Of a stretch of DNA of 64,000 bases, positions 1-13,085 are shown piece after piece (the first letter of the stretch is position 1; each line of letters opens with the position of its first letter). The translations under genes and the position numbers were made by a program. Source of the DNA: Paracoccus aestuarii (GTDB lineage: Bacteria; Pseudomonadota; Alphaproteobacteria; Rhodobacterales; Rhodobacteraceae). The DNA is taken from NCBI RefSeq assembly GCF_028553885.1, contig NZ_CP067169.1, positions 1,631,501 to 1,695,500 of the forward strand. The letters run 5' to 3'. The notes below the pieces were generated by a model, which made no database searches, had not been told where the DNA came from, and saw nothing but the letters and a program-made list of their open reading frames with translations.

Positions 1-483
1 GGATTCGTCGGCGGCACGGTGAAATCGGCCGTGGGTCTGGGCAACCTGCTGTGGATGGGCATCGGCGACACGATCCGGGTCAGCCTGTCGGCCGATCCCG
101 TGCAGGAGGTCAAGGTCGGCTTCGAGATCCTGAAATCGCTTGGGCTGCGGACGCGGGGCGTGCAGATCATCAGCTGCCCCAGCTGCGCGCGGCAGGGTTT
201 CGACGTGATCCGCACCGTCGAGGCGCTGGAGCAGCGGTTGGAACATATCAAGACGCCCATGTCGCTGTCGATCATCGGCTGCGTGGTGAACGGGCCGGGC
301 GAGGCGCTGATGACCGATCTGGGCTTCACCGGCGGCGGCGCGGGGTCGGGTATGGTCTATATGGCCGGCAAGCAGAGCCACAAGCTGTCCAACGACCAGA
401 TGATCGACCATATCGTCCAGTTGGTCGAGGAGCGCGCCGAGGCGCTGGACCGCGAAGCCGGGGCGCAGACCGCGGCGGAATGA
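1..483 (+). CDS. ispG: 4-hydroxy-3-methylbut-2-enyl diphosphate synthase, C-terminal part
   Basis: Partial: the gene runs in from before base 1 and ends at a TGA at 481-483. IspG (GcpE) reduces methylerythritol cyclodiphosphate to HMBPP in the non-mevalonate isoprenoid pathway, in the cytoplasm. The visible 160 residues hold the iron-sulphur part: the CPSC pair in [12 protein letters not shown] and the third Cys in [13 protein letters not shown], whose Glu is also conserved. These ligate the [4Fe-4S] cluster in the family. The alanine-rich tail after the VEERAEAL stretch is ordinary for the group. The window also encodes the fused IspDF of the same pathway at 35.6-36.7 kb. The assignment is secure; the N-terminus cannot be seen. 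Confidence 0.95.
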   Translation, partial: GFVGGTVKSAVGLGNLLWMGIGDTIRVSLSADPVQEVKVGFEILKSLGLRTRGVQIISCPSCARQGFDVIRTVEALEQRLEHIKTPMSLSIIGCVVNGPGEALMTDLGFTGGGAGSGMVYMAGKQSHKLSNDQMIDHIVQLVEERAEALDREAGAQTAAE

Positions 484-489
484 CGCTTC

Positions 490-563
490 GCCGCATCCGA
501 TCCAGGATGCGGCAGTCGCGAAAAGGACAAGGCACCGGGCCCCATTGTGCGTTGCGTGGGGCC
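490..563 (+). terminator. two hairpins after ispG, possible terminator
   Basis: A perfect 9-bp stem (490-498 with 505-513, 6-base loop) starts 7 bases after the ispG stop. A second stem (GGCCCCA at 538-544 with TGGGGCC at 557-563) follows. Neither has a T-run, so intrinsic termination is only a guess; the first could equally protect the mRNA end. Confidence 0.4.
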
Positions 564-653
564 TGATCGCGCAACGTCCGCTGGCCTCAAACCTCGTTAA
601 CCGTTTTTCCGCGGACTCCCGGCGCCAGTTTCACGCAGCGCCAGGAGGCCGCC

Positions 654-1172
654 ATGACCAACAGCCCCATCACCCGGATCGTGCTGCATTACAGCGCGAC
701 CTATCCCGATCAGGATATTGGTGCGGCCGAGATCGACCGCATGCACCGCGCGCGGGGCTTTGCCAGCATAGGCTATCACTATGTCATCCGCCGCGACGGG
801 TGGGTCGAGAAGGGACGGCCGGACCATGTCCAAGGCGCCCATGTCTCGGGGTATAACAGCGGGAGTATCGGGATCTGCTGTGTGGGCGGCGTCGAGCGCG
901 CCACCGGGCCGAATGTCGGGATCGACAACCGCACCGAGGCGCAGAAAGTCGCGACCGTCGCCCTGCTGCGCGACCTGCTGGCGCGGCACCCGGGCGCCGC
1001 GCCGGTCGGGCATCGCGATCTTGGGGCCACGCAATGCCCGGGCTTTGACGTTGGCGCCTGGTGGGCGGCGGTCAACGCGCCGGTCCCGGAGGTGGTGGCG
1101 CGGCCCGCGGGCGGCTTCTGGGTGGCGATCGCCGGCCTGCTGGCGGGGCTGGTCATGCGCCGCGCGCGCTGA
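654..1172 (+). CDS. N-acetylmuramoyl-L-alanine amidase (PGRP/T7 lysozyme type)
   Basis: 172 residues. An amidase_2/PGRP domain occupies about residues 5-140: VLHYSAT carries the first zinc His, GYHYVIRRDG is the central strand, and GHRDLGATQCPG carries the second His and the conserved Cys ligand. Family members cut the amide bond between muramic acid and the stem peptide. There is no signal peptide, but residues 152-168 form one hydrophobic segment ending in Arg, so the C-terminus probably anchors in the membrane. That arrangement is common in phage-derived or GTA-associated amidases of Rhodobacterales. A good ribosome site (AGGAGG) precedes the ATG. The gene stands alone, convergent with another wall hydrolase 6 bases on. 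Physiological role unknown. Confidence 0.85.
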   Translation: MTNSPITRIVLHYSATYPDQDIGAAEIDRMHRARGFASIGYHYVIRRDGWVEKGRPDHVQGAHVSGYNSGSIGICCVGGVERATGPNVGIDNRTEAQKVATVALLRDLLARHPGAAPVGHRDLGATQCPGFDVGAWWAAVNAPVPEVVARPAGGFWVAIAGLLAGLVMRRAR

Positions 1173-1178
1173 TCCGGG

Positions 1179-1838
1179 TCAGTTCGACGCGACGCGCTGG
1201 TTGCCGCGATAGAAGATGTGGCGGCCGATCTGGACGGTGCGCTGAAAGCGGTTGGCCCAGGCCGGGTTGACGGCGGGCGTGTGGAAATAGGTGGCCCCGC
1301 CGGTTAGCTGGCGCGGCGCGCCCGACAGCGCGTCCTGGGCGATGGCCACGGCGCGCTGATAGGCGGCGCGGTTGCGGATCGGTTTCGCGCCGCCGATCGT
1401 GTAGCTGAACTGGCTGGGCTGGTTGATCACCCCGCAGACCGAGGACGGAAAGACCCGGCTGTCCACGCGGTTCAGGATGACCTCGGCCACGGCCTGCTGG
1501 CCGCGGGTGCCTTCGCCGCGGGCCTCGTGATAGAGCGCCTCGGCCATGCATTCCAGGTCAGCACGGGAAAAGCTGCTGCGGGCGGCGTTACCGGTGCTGG
1601 CAAGGTGAAGCTGTTCGACGGGTTCGTCATGGTCGATCTTGACCCGCGCCGGGGCTGCGTCGGTATAGAGCAGCGGCGTCGGGCGGGGCATGTTGGCGGC
1701 CTGCATGGCGCCGAACATCCCCGTTTCGGCCGAAAAGAGCGAGCCGTTCCCCCCGGCGGCGGCGCTCAGCGTGGAAAGGGGCGTGGCGATGGCGGCACAG
1801 AAGCAGATGTGCGCCAGCCGGTGAAGCAGCTTGGGCAT
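1179..1838 (-). CDS. cell wall hydrolase, SleB/CwlJ family
   Basis: 219 residues. The N-terminus (about 1-27) is a plausible signal peptide with a hydrophobic core ending in Ala-rich sequence. A Hydrolase_2 (SleB) domain fills about residues 95-215: CMAEALYHEARGEG contains the catalytic Glu motif, followed by QAVAEVILNRV and the late GGATYFHTP and WANRF blocks. The family includes the spore-cortex lytic enzymes; in non-sporulating alphaproteobacteria its members are thought to be general peptidoglycan hydrolases. The ATG at 1836-1838 has only a weak ribosome site, and a TATAG sequence lies about 15 bases upstream, so the leader is short. It is convergent with the amidase: two unrelated wall lytic enzymes end to end. 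Confidence 0.88.
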   Translation of the reverse strand: MPKLLHRLAHICFCAAIATPLSTLSAAAGGNGSLFSAETGMFGAMQAANMPRPTPLLYTDAAPARVKIDHDEPVEQLHLASTGNAARSSFSRADLECMAEALYHEARGEGTRGQQAVAEVILNRVDSRVFPSSVCGVINQPSQFSYTIGGAKPIRNRAAYQRAVAIAQDALSGAPRQLTGGATYFHTPAVNPAWANRFQRTVQIGRHIFYRGNQRVASN

Positions 1839-2108
1839 ATACGAACCTATACATTACGCCCCTGAACGGGGCCTTAACGCCCGGCCGGCAGGAGCAGACC
1901 GCCTGGCCGGGTGATCTGGCAAAGTGGATAGATTTTTCCCGATGCGGGCTTCCACCCAACAAGGCCGTGAGGTAGGGCAGGGGATGAAACCCGGCTGATT
2001 CCGGCCATAATCCGCCGAAGCCCAAAGCGGGTTTCGGCGTGAAACTGCACGGTTCAACTTGCGCGCGTGCGCGCCCGCCCTGTCAGATCAACAACTTGCG
2101 GTTGAGAA
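1839..2108. other. intergenic region with a hairpin between SleB-like gene and PPDK-like gene
   Basis: 270 bases without a convincing gene. A stem-loop (CGCCGAA 2013-2019 with TTCGGCG 2033-2039, inner CCC/GGG pairing) could end PPDK-like transcription from the minus strand, although no T-run follows. The part next to 1838 must hold the promoter of the wall hydrolase. No RNA gene was recognised. Confidence 0.4.
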
Positions 2109-4661
<2,553 letters not shown>

Positions 4662-4690
4662 GGCGGTCGCCGCGTCATGCCGCAAGCGCG

Positions 4691-4716
4691 AAAAAAGGGG
4701 GCCGAGGCCCCCTTTT
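4691..4716 (-). terminator. intrinsic terminator or attenuator between cyclophilin and PPDK-like gene
   Basis: A GGGGGC/GCCCCC stem with a 4-base loop, extended by an A4/T4 pair, is followed on the minus strand by six T (4691-4696). It starts 17 bases after the cyclophilin stop (4733) and ends just before the PPDK-like start, leaving almost no room for a separate promoter. Confidence 0.8.
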
Positions 4717-4732
4717 CGTCAAACCCGATGGA

Positions 4733-5362
4733 TCAGCCCTCGGATTCCTCTTCCGCCTCGTCGCCGGTCTGGATGGTGACCGACAGCATGTAGTCCGGAT
4801 CCTCGACGGCGCCATTGGCCGAGGCGTCGCCGCGCTTGATGGCGTCCAGCACGTCCCAGCCCTCGATCAGCTGGCCCACGACGGTATATTCGCCGTCCAG
4901 GAAGGGCGCGGGGGCCAGGTCGATGAAGAACTGGCTGTTGGCGCTGTTGGGGTCCATGGCGCGGGCCATGCCGACCGTGCCGCGATCGAAGGTCGCATCG
5001 CTGAACTCGGCCTGCAGGTCGGGCAGGTCGGACCCGCCCATGCCGGCCATCGAGGTGTCGCCGTCATGGCGGCCATTAGCCACATCGCCGGTCTGGGCCA
5101 TGAAGCCCTCGATCACGCGGTGGAAGACGACGCCGTCATAGGCGCCCTGTTCCGCCAGCTCGACCAGGCGGGCGACGTGGTTGGGGGCCAGGTCCTCGCG
5201 CAGGTCCAGGACCATCGTGCCCTTGGAATTGCCCTCGGCATCGGCGACCTCGATCACCATGTTCGGCCCGCCCGTATCCTCGACCTGCGGGTTGGCGGTC
5301 TGGGCGGCGGCTGCGGTCGCGCCGAGCGCGACGAAGGCGGGGATCAGGACTAGGTTACGCAT
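4733..5362 (-). CDS. peptidyl-prolyl cis-trans isomerase, exported cyclophilin
   Basis: 209 residues. A signal peptide (about 1-20, ending ATAAAAQ) directs it to the periplasm. The cyclophilin domain is complete: FHRVIEGFMAQTGD carries the catalytic Arg and the Phe/Met/Gln of the active site, SANSQFFIDL follows, and VVGQLIEGWDVLD closes the fold. It should isomerise X-Pro bonds in exported proteins. The C-terminus is very acidic (DEAEEESEG). It is the second gene of a pair, and its ATG overlaps the end of the cytoplasmic cyclophilin gene by 8 bases; the two were probably made by duplication and split by compartment. Confidence 0.93.
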   Translation of the reverse strand: MRNLVLIPAFVALGATAAAAQTANPQVEDTGGPNMVIEVADAEGNSKGTMVLDLREDLAPNHVARLVELAEQGAYDGVVFHRVIEGFMAQTGDVANGRHDGDTSMAGMGGSDLPDLQAEFSDATFDRGTVGMARAMDPNSANSQFFIDLAPAPFLDGEYTVVGQLIEGWDVLDAIKRGDASANGAVEDPDYMLSVTIQTGDEAEEESEG

Positions 5363-5861
5363 CGGCGGCCACCTTCACGCTGATCATGCGGTCGGGGTTC
5401 ACCGGCGGCTCGCCGCGGGCGATCTTGTCGACATGCTCCATCCCCTCGATGACGCGGCCATAGACGGTGTATTGGCCGTTCAGGAAATGGTTGTCGCTGA
5501 AGTTGATGAAGAACTGGCTGTTCGCGCTGTTGGGGTTCTGCGAGCGCGCGGCGCCCAAGGTGCCCCGGTCATGCGGCAGCTTGGAGAATTCCGCCGGCAG
5601 GTCCGGCAGGTCCGACCCGCCCGTGCCCGCGCGGCCGGGATTGTAGTCCTTTTCCATGTTCGCGTTGGCGACATCGCCGGTCTGGGCCATGAAACCTTCG
5701 ATCACGCGGTGGAAGGCGACATTGTCATAGGCGCCGGCCCGGGCCAGTTCCTTCATGCGCGCGGCATGCTTGGGTGCCACGTCGGACAGCAGCTCGATGA
5801 CGACGGGGCCGTCCTTGAGCGTGATGATGATGGTGTTTTCCGGGTCCTTGATATCGGCCAT
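5355..5861 (-). CDS. ppiB: peptidyl-prolyl cis-trans isomerase, cytoplasmic cyclophilin
   Basis: 168 residues, starting MADIKDPENT at the ATG 5859-5861 behind a strong AGGAGGG ribosome site. No signal peptide. The cyclophilin core is FHRVIEGFMAQTGD, with SANSQFFINFSDNHFLNG and YGRVIEGMEHVDKI, closely matching its downstream neighbour. It catalyses proline isomerisation during folding in the cytoplasm. It is the promoter-proximal gene of the two-gene cyclophilin operon and is divergent from pgk; the 156 bases between them hold both promoters. Confidence 0.93.
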   Translation of the reverse strand: MADIKDPENTIIITLKDGPVVIELLSDVAPKHAARMKELARAGAYDNVAFHRVIEGFMAQTGDVANANMEKDYNPGRAGTGGSDLPDLPAEFSKLPHDRGTLGAARSQNPNSANSQFFINFSDNHFLNGQYTVYGRVIEGMEHVDKIARGEPPVNPDRMISVKVAADA

Positions 5862-5959
5862 GAGGCCCTCCTTTGCCTGGTTCGTCCCCTGATCTAGGGG
5901 CTCGGGCGGCGAAGGGCAACGCGCGAAACCGTGACGGCGGGGCTTTGCCCAAGCGGCGG

Positions 5960-5988
5960 TTGACGTTGGCCGCGCCGTGCGGGACAAG
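5960..5988 (+). promoter_or_regulatory. candidate sigma-70 promoter for pgk
   Basis: TTGACG (5960-5965), a 17-base spacer and GACAAG (5983-5988) lie 29 bases before the pgk ATG. The -35 box is close to consensus; the -10 is weak and lacks the final T, as is common in Rhodobacterales. Confidence 0.4.
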
Positions 5989-6017
5989 TTCGCAACCAAT
6001 GGATACGAGGATGCGAC

Positions 6018-7220
6018 ATGGCCAAGTTCAACACCATCGACGACCTGGAGCTTGACGGCAAGGTCGTGCTGACGCGTGTCGACGTGAACGTCCCCGTCGA
6101 GGATGGGCGCGTGACCGACACGACCCGCATCGACAAGATCGTGCCCACCGTCAAGGACATCCAGGCCAAGGGCGGCATCCCCGTCCTGCTGGCGCATTTC
6201 GACCGCCCCAAGGGCCAGCGCGTCGATGCCATGAGCCTGCGCCAGATCGTCCCCGCGCTGGAGGCCGCCCTGGGCCAGGAGGTCGTCTTTGCCGAGGACT
6301 GCATCGGCGGCCCGGCGAAACGCGCCGTGGCGGCGCTGAAGCCGGGGCAGGTGGGCCTGTTGGAGAACACCCGCTTCCATGCGGGCGAGGAGGCCAATGA
6401 CGCGACCTTCGCCGCCTCGATGGCGGCGCTTGGCGGGGTCTATATCAACGACGCCTTTTCCGCGGCCCATCGCGCCCATGCCTCGACCGAGGGTCTGGCG
6501 CGGCTGCTGCATGCGGGCGCGGGCCGCCTGATGGAGGCGGAACTTAAGGCGCTGGACGCCGCCCTGGGCGATCCGCAGCGCCCGGTCATGGCGGTCGTGG
6601 GCGGGGCCAAGGTGTCGACCAAGCTGGAGCTGTTGACGAACCTGGTGGCCAAGGTCGATCACCTGGTCATCGGCGGCGGCATGGCCAACACCTTCCTGGT
6701 GGCCCAGGGGGTCGAGGTCGGCAAATCCCTGGCCGAGCGCGACATGGCCGAGACCGCCCGCGCCATCCTGGCCCGCGCCGAGGAGACCGGCTGCCGCATC
6801 CACCTGCCCAAGGACATCGTCGTGGCGCGGGAATTCAAGGCGGGCGCGGAATCCGAGACCCTGCCCGTGGATCAATGCCCGGCCGATGCGATGATCCTGG
6901 ATGCCGGCCACGAGACGGTCGAGGCGATCACCCAAGCGATGACCGCCTGCAAGACGCTGATCTGGAACGGCCCCCTGGGTGCCTTCGAGATCCCGCCCTT
7001 CGACGAGGCGACGACGGCGGCGGCGCGGGCCGCGGCCGACCTGACCCGCGCGGGCACGCTGGTCTCGGTCGCGGGCGGCGGCGACACGGTGGCGGCGCTG
7101 AACAAGGCCGGGGTGTCGGGCGATTTCACCTTCATCTCGACCGCGGGGGGCGCCTTCCTGGAGTGGATGGAGGGCAAGACCCTGCCCGGCGTCGCCGCGC
7201 TGGAGGCCGCGCGTCACTGA
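6018..7220 (+). CDS. pgk: phosphoglycerate kinase
   Basis: 400 residues, normal length. It transfers phosphate between 1,3-bisphosphoglycerate and ADP in glycolysis and gluconeogenesis, in the cytoplasm. The N-terminal substrate domain begins [19 protein letters not shown] (the family RxDxNVP block), with HFDRPKG as the substrate loop. The hinge and nucleotide domain show [28 protein letters not shown] and [22 protein letters not shown] precedes the ATG. The class I aldolase follows after a short opposing ORF, so two glycolytic/gluconeogenic genes sit near each other. Confidence 0.97.
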   Translation: MAKFNTIDDLELDGKVVLTRVDVNVPVEDGRVTDTTRIDKIVPTVKDIQAKGGIPVLLAHFDRPKGQRVDAMSLRQIVPALEAALGQEVVFAEDCIGGPAKRAVAALKPGQVGLLENTRFHAGEEANDATFAASMAALGGVYINDAFSAAHRAHASTEGLARLLHAGAGRLMEAELKALDAALGDPQRPVMAVVGGAKVSTKLELLTNLVAKVDHLVIGGGMANTFLVAQGVEVGKSLAERDMAETARAILARAEETGCRIHLPKDIVVAREFKAGAESETLPVDQCPADAMILDAGHETVEAITQAMTACKTLIWNGPLGAFEIPPFDEATTAAARAAADLTRAGTLVSVAGGGDTVAALNKAGVSGDFTFISTAGGAFLEWMEGKTLPGVAALEAARH

Positions 7221-7456
7221 TCCTGCGGCGCGGTCCCGTCTGGTTCCGGGCCGGTGGTCGGCGCCTGATGGGCCCGCGCCTCGGCCTGATAGGCCGAGAT
7301 GGTGCGCAGCCATTGCCAATAGCTCATCGGCGGGGTGGTGCGTTCGCGCGTACCGTCCTGAAAGGACTGATCGCCGCTGCGCGCGGGCGGGTCCAGCGGC
7401 TGGACGGGGCCGACCGGCAAAGGCGGCGCAAGCGGTTGGGTCGGCAAGATCGACAT
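7214..7456 (-). CDS. hypothetical proline-rich protein, 80 residues
   Basis: Not recognised. The first 30 residues are proline-rich and look disordered; a central segment, [20 protein letters not shown], would make an amphipathic helix with several aromatics. The tail is again Pro/Gln-rich. The last 7 bases overlap the end of pgk in convergent orientation. The ATG at 7454-7456 is preceded by AAAGGATG, a workable ribosome site, and the helix block looks like selected protein, so it is probably real. No function is proposed. Confidence 0.5.
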   Translation of the reverse strand: MSILPTQPLAPPLPVGPVQPLDPPARSGDQSFQDGTRERTTPPMSYWQWLRTISAYQAEARAHQAPTTGPEPDGTAPQDQ

Positions 7457-7656
7457 CGGTCATCCTTTCCGGGCATCGGCCCTGGGGTCATGATGCCGAC
7501 AATTCGGCGAAAATTCGACCGGGATGCGCATTGCATTTTAAGGGTTTTCACCGCGCCGCGGCGGGCATTCGCATGCGGCTGATTTTGTTAGCGTAACCAG
7601 CATTGCCGTGACCGGGGCGCGTGCTATCCACCCCCCATACCATGAGGAGAGATGTC

Positions 7657-8583
7657 ATGCAGATGACCGATACGGTGCGCCGCATCCTGGCCAATTACGA
7701 AGGCGAGACCCCCGGCGTGAAGGCCCAGCTGGCGCGGATGCTGATGACCGGCAGGCTTGGCGGCACCGGCAAGATGATCATCCTGCCCGTGGATCAGGGC
7801 TTCGAGCACGGCCCGGCGAGGTCCTTCGCGCCCAATGCGGCGGGCTATGACCCGCATTACCATTACCAGCTGGCCATCGATGCTGGGCTGAACGCCTATG
7901 CCGCGCCCCTGGGCATGATCGAGGCGGGGGCGGACACCTTCGCGGGCCAGATCCCGACCATCCTGAAGGTCAACAGCGCCAACAGCCTGATGTCGGGCAC
8001 GGCGGGCAAGAACCAAGCAATCACGGCATCGGTGGATGACGCGCTGCGCCTTGGCTGCGCGGCGATCGGCTTCACGATCTATCCGGGGTCGGACATGGCC
8101 TTGGACATGTTCGAGGAGATCGTCCAGATGCGCAAGGAGGCCGCCGCCAAGGGCGTGGCGACCGTCATCTGGTCCTATCCGCGCGGCGAGGCGATCAGCA
8201 AGGACGGCGAGACGGCGATCGACGTGGCGGCCTATGCGGCACAGATCGCGGCGCTGATCGGCGCGCATATCATCAAGATCAAGCTGTCCACCGACCACCT
8301 GATGCTGCCCGAGGCCAAGAAGGTCTATGAGGAGAAGGGCATCGACATCGCCACGCAGGCGGCCCGCGTGCGCCACTGCATGGAGGCGAGCTTTGGCGGG
8401 CGCCGGATCGTGGTGTTCTCGGGCGGGGCGGCGAAGGGCGCGGATGCGGTCTATGACGATGCGCGCGCGATCCGCGACGGCGGTGGCAACGGGTCCATCA
8501 TCGGGCGCAACAGCTTTCAGCGCTCGCGCGAGGATGCGCTGGACATGCTGGGCAAGCTGGTCGACATTTACAAGGGCGCCTGA
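7657..8583 (+). CDS. class I fructose-bisphosphate aldolase (DhnA type)
   Basis: 308 residues from the ATG at 7657, chosen because GAGGAGAG lies 6 bases before it; an upstream in-frame GTG (7621) has no such site. The family cleaves fructose-1,6-bisphosphate through a lysine Schiff base. Visible landmarks are ILPVDQGFEHGP at the N-terminus, the lysine strand HIIKIKLSTDH, and the phosphate-binding end VVFSGGAAKGA with GGGNGSIIGRN. It lies close to pgk, which fits central carbon metabolism. A possible promoter (TTGCCG, 16 bases, TATCCA) ends near 7629. Confidence 0.93.
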   Translation: MQMTDTVRRILANYEGETPGVKAQLARMLMTGRLGGTGKMIILPVDQGFEHGPARSFAPNAAGYDPHYHYQLAIDAGLNAYAAPLGMIEAGADTFAGQIPTILKVNSANSLMSGTAGKNQAITASVDDALRLGCAAIGFTIYPGSDMALDMFEEIVQMRKEAAAKGVATVIWSYPRGEAISKDGETAIDVAAYAAQIAALIGAHIIKIKLSTDHLMLPEAKKVYEEKGIDIATQAARVRHCMEASFGGRRIVVFSGGAAKGADAVYDDARAIRDGGGNGSIIGRNSFQRSREDALDMLGKLVDIYKGA

Positions 8584-8631
8584 GCGACCTTGCGGACGCG
8601 CCCCCAAGGGTGCGCGACGCCTTTTCATGGG

Positions 8632-8654
8632 AAAGGGGGCCGGTGGCCCCCTTT
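8632..8654. terminator. bidirectional terminator between aldolase and hom
   Basis: AAAGGGGGCC (8632-8641), a 3-base loop and GGCCCCCTTT (8645-8654) form a perfect 10-bp stem with A/T flanks on both sides. It sits between two convergent genes and can serve both strands. Confidence 0.75.
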
Positions 8655-8655
8655 G

Positions 8656-9945
8656 TCACACCTCCTCGATGCGCAGCTCGACCGGGTCGCTGACCAGGAC
8701 GCCAGTGCGGGGCAGGGCCTCGATGGCATAATCGATCGCCTCGGGCGTGGTCTTGTGGGTGACCACCAGGACCGGGACGCTGGCCGGGCTGTGCTGGCCG
8801 TATTGGCGCATCCGGTCGATCGAGATGCCGGCATCGCCCAGGACCGTCGCGATCTTGGCCAAGGCGCCCGGCTTGTCCTGCAGTTCCAGCCGCATGTAAT
8901 AGGCGGCGGGAACGGCGGTGCGGGCGGGCTGGGCCGCGACCAGCGAGGACGAGGGCTGGCCGAAGACCGGCAGGCGCACGCCGCGGGCGATTTCCACGAT
9001 GTCGGACATCACGGCGCTGGCGGTCGGACCTTCGCCCGCGCCCGCGCCGCGCAGGACGATCTGGCCGACGCTGTCGCCCTCGATGACCACCATGTTGGTG
9101 CCGCCCACCAGTTGCCCCAGGGGGCTGTCGGCGGGCACGAGGCAGGGGGACATGCGCTGTTCCAGCCCGCGCGCGGTCATCTGCGCGACACCCAGCAGCT
9201 TGATGCGATAGCCCATGTCGCGGGCGCGGTGGATGTCGTCGATGCTGACGCGCTCGATCCCCTCGATCTCGACGGCGTCGAAATTGACCTGGGTGCCGAA
9301 GGCGATCGACGACAGGATCGCCAGCTTGTGGCCCGCATCGATGCCGCCCACGTCCAGGGTCGGGTCGGCCTCCAGATAGCCCAGCTGGCGGGCCTCCTCG
9401 AAGACCGCCTCGTAGGGCAGGCCCGCGCTTTCCATGCGGGTCAGGATGTAGTTGCAGGTGCCGTTCATCACGCCCATCACCCGGGTGATGCGGTTGCCGG
9501 CCATGCTTTCGGTCATCGACTTGATGACCGGGATGCCGCCCGCCACGGCGGCCTCGAAGCGGATCACGCGGCCCAGGCTTTCGGCCAGGGCGGCCAGGTC
9601 CTGGCCATGCATGGCCAGCAGCGCCTTGTTGGCGGTGACCACGTCCTTGCCGGACCGCAGCGCGGCCTCGATGCTGTCGCGGGCGATGCCGGCATCGCCG
9701 CCGACCAGCTCGATGAAGACATCGACGTCATCGGCGGTGGCGACGGCCATGGGGTCGGCCTCCCACCGATAGGCGGAGAGGTCGGCGTCGCGGTTCTTCA
9801 TGCGGTCGCGCGCGCTGACGGCGGTGATGGCCACGGGGCGTCCCGAACGCAGCGCCAGCAGCTCGGCGTGTTTCTGGACGATCTTGACGACACCGATCCC
9901 GACGGTGCCAAGCCCGGCGATGCCGAGGCGGAGGGGGGACGACAT
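8656..9945 (-). CDS. hom: homoserine dehydrogenase
   Basis: 429 residues. It reduces aspartate semialdehyde to homoserine, the branch point to threonine, methionine and isoleucine. The N-terminal Rossmann site is LGIAGLGTVGIGVV; the substrate domain has VTANKALLA, GGIPVIKSM and GTCNYILTRM followed by LGYLEADPTLDVGGIDAGHK. The last ~80 residues are an ACT domain (MRLELQDKPGALAKIATVLG), the usual site for threonine feedback control. Monofunctional length, with no aspartokinase fusion. Convergent with the aldolase; methylmalonyl-CoA mutase lies upstream on the same strand across a 74-base gap. Confidence 0.96.
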   Translation of the reverse strand: MSSPLRLGIAGLGTVGIGVVKIVQKHAELLALRSGRPVAITAVSARDRMKNRDADLSAYRWEADPMAVATADDVDVFIELVGGDAGIARDSIEAALRSGKDVVTANKALLAMHGQDLAALAESLGRVIRFEAAVAGGIPVIKSMTESMAGNRITRVMGVMNGTCNYILTRMESAGLPYEAVFEEARQLGYLEADPTLDVGGIDAGHKLAILSSIAFGTQVNFDAVEIEGIERVSIDDIHRARDMGYRIKLLGVAQMTARGLEQRMSPCLVPADSPLGQLVGGTNMVVIEGDSVGQIVLRGAGAGEGPTASAVMSDIVEIARGVRLPVFGQPSSSLVAAQPARTAVPAAYYMRLELQDKPGALAKIATVLGDAGISIDRMRQYGQHSPASVPVLVVTHKTTPEAIDYAIEALPRTGVLVSDPVELRIEEV

Positions 9946-10019
9946 GGGTTCCTCTCATCCTTGATTTCGCGGGTGTTAGCCTGCCCCGGGCCGTCATGCA
10001 ACGCGCAACCGCCCACCGG

Positions 10020-12152
<2,133 letters not shown>

Positions 12153-12209
12153 GATCCATCCTTTCCCGCGGCGCGTCCTGCCCTATATTCCAGACATGAC
12201 GAGGTGCCG

Positions 12210-12779
12210 ATGAAGTTGAAATTCCTGATATTCGCGATGGCGGTCGCCGCCATGGGGCCGGGTCGCGACGCGCCCGTGCCCGATGCCGCAGCCACCCGCG
12301 ACGCCGTGCCACAGCGGAACCCGGCGCGGCTGCCCCCGGTGGCGGACAGCACGCCCGCCCCCGTCCCGGAGGCCGAGGCGACCGAGGCCGACGCGATGTC
12401 GCAGACCCCGGACGGCGCCCCGATCCTGGGCGCGGAGGAGGCCAGCCCCCAGGAATACCTGTGGTCCGGCCGGCCCGTGGTCGTCTTTGCCGACACGCCG
12501 GGCGACCCGGCCTTCATGCGGCAGCTGGAGGCGCTGCGCCGCGAATCGGCGGCGCTGGCGATGCGCGACGTGGTGGTGATCACCGATACCGACCCGGCCG
12601 CAAATTCCGTCTGGCGCCAGCAGTTGCGGCCAAGCGGGTTCTCCCTGGTGCTGATCGACAAGGACGGCCAGGTCAAGATCCGCCGCCCCAGCCCTTGGGA
12701 CGTGCGCGAGATCGGCCGCGCCATCGACAGGCTGCCCCTGCGCCGGCAGGAGGTCGGGCGCGGCGGCGTCATCAACTGA
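12210..12779 (+). CDS. DUF4174-domain exported protein
   Basis: 189 residues. The first ~20 (MKLKFLIFAMAVAAMGPG) resemble a short signal peptide. Residues 20-85 are Pro/Ala/Glu-rich and probably a linker. The DUF4174 domain (about 88-180) has a thioredoxin-like pattern: RPVVVFADTPGDPAF, then LVLIDKDGQVKIRR, WDVREIGRAIDRLPLRRQE. It lacks a CxxC pair, so it is not a redox thioredoxin. A second copy of the domain lies at 13.8 kb. Function unknown; probably periplasmic. The ATG lies behind GACGAGGTGCC, a fair ribosome site. Confidence 0.75.
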   Translation: MKLKFLIFAMAVAAMGPGRDAPVPDAAATRDAVPQRNPARLPPVADSTPAPVPEAEATEADAMSQTPDGAPILGAEEASPQEYLWSGRPVVVFADTPGDPAFMRQLEALRRESAALAMRDVVVITDTDPAANSVWRQQLRPSGFSLVLIDKDGQVKIRRPSPWDVREIGRAIDRLPLRRQEVGRGGVIN

Positions 12780-12887
12780 TCGCCGCGGAACCCCGTGCGC
12801 GGGGCCTGAAACTTGTGGATTTGGCGGGCGTTCCCTATATCATGGGAACAGCCGGGCATGCCGCCCGCCAGCAGAAAGGGTTCGATC

Positions 12888-13085
12888 ATGGCCAATCCGC
12901 GTGCAGACCGCAGCGCCGCGCCCGCTGCATCCGCCCTGCCGCCCAAGACCGCGCAGCCGCGCCGGGCCGATGCCCCGGTCCGCAGCGACGCCAAGCCCGG
13001 CGCCGTCAGCCGCGCCAATGAAATCGTCCGGGCCATCGGGTTGCGTCCCATCACCGGCCTCTCGGGTCCGAAGATCGGCTATTGA
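12888..13085 (+). CDS. small Ala/Pro-rich protein, 65 residues
   Basis: Not recognised. The start at ATG 12888 follows AGAAAGGG at a good distance. Residues 1-40 are low-complexity Ala/Pro/Arg; the last 24 (from RANEIVRAIG to PKIGY) are less biased and look like the functional part. Cytoplasmic by appearance, basic. The 3' end overlaps the convergent membrane-anchored gene by 35 bases, unusual but feasible. Confidence 0.5.
   Translation: MANPRADRSAAPAASALPPKTAQPRRADAPVRSDAKPGAVSRANEIVRAIGLRPITGLSGPKIGY

Noticed and set aside
595..605. TTAAC before the amidase as a CtrA site
   Set aside because: Only a half-site; the second TTAA is missing at the required distance.
7586..7598. TGTTA-GCG-TAACC, resembling a LacI-family operator upstream of the aldolase
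   Set aside because: LacI-type sites need four central bases (TTAxCGxTAA); here there are three, and the last base of the right arm is wrong.
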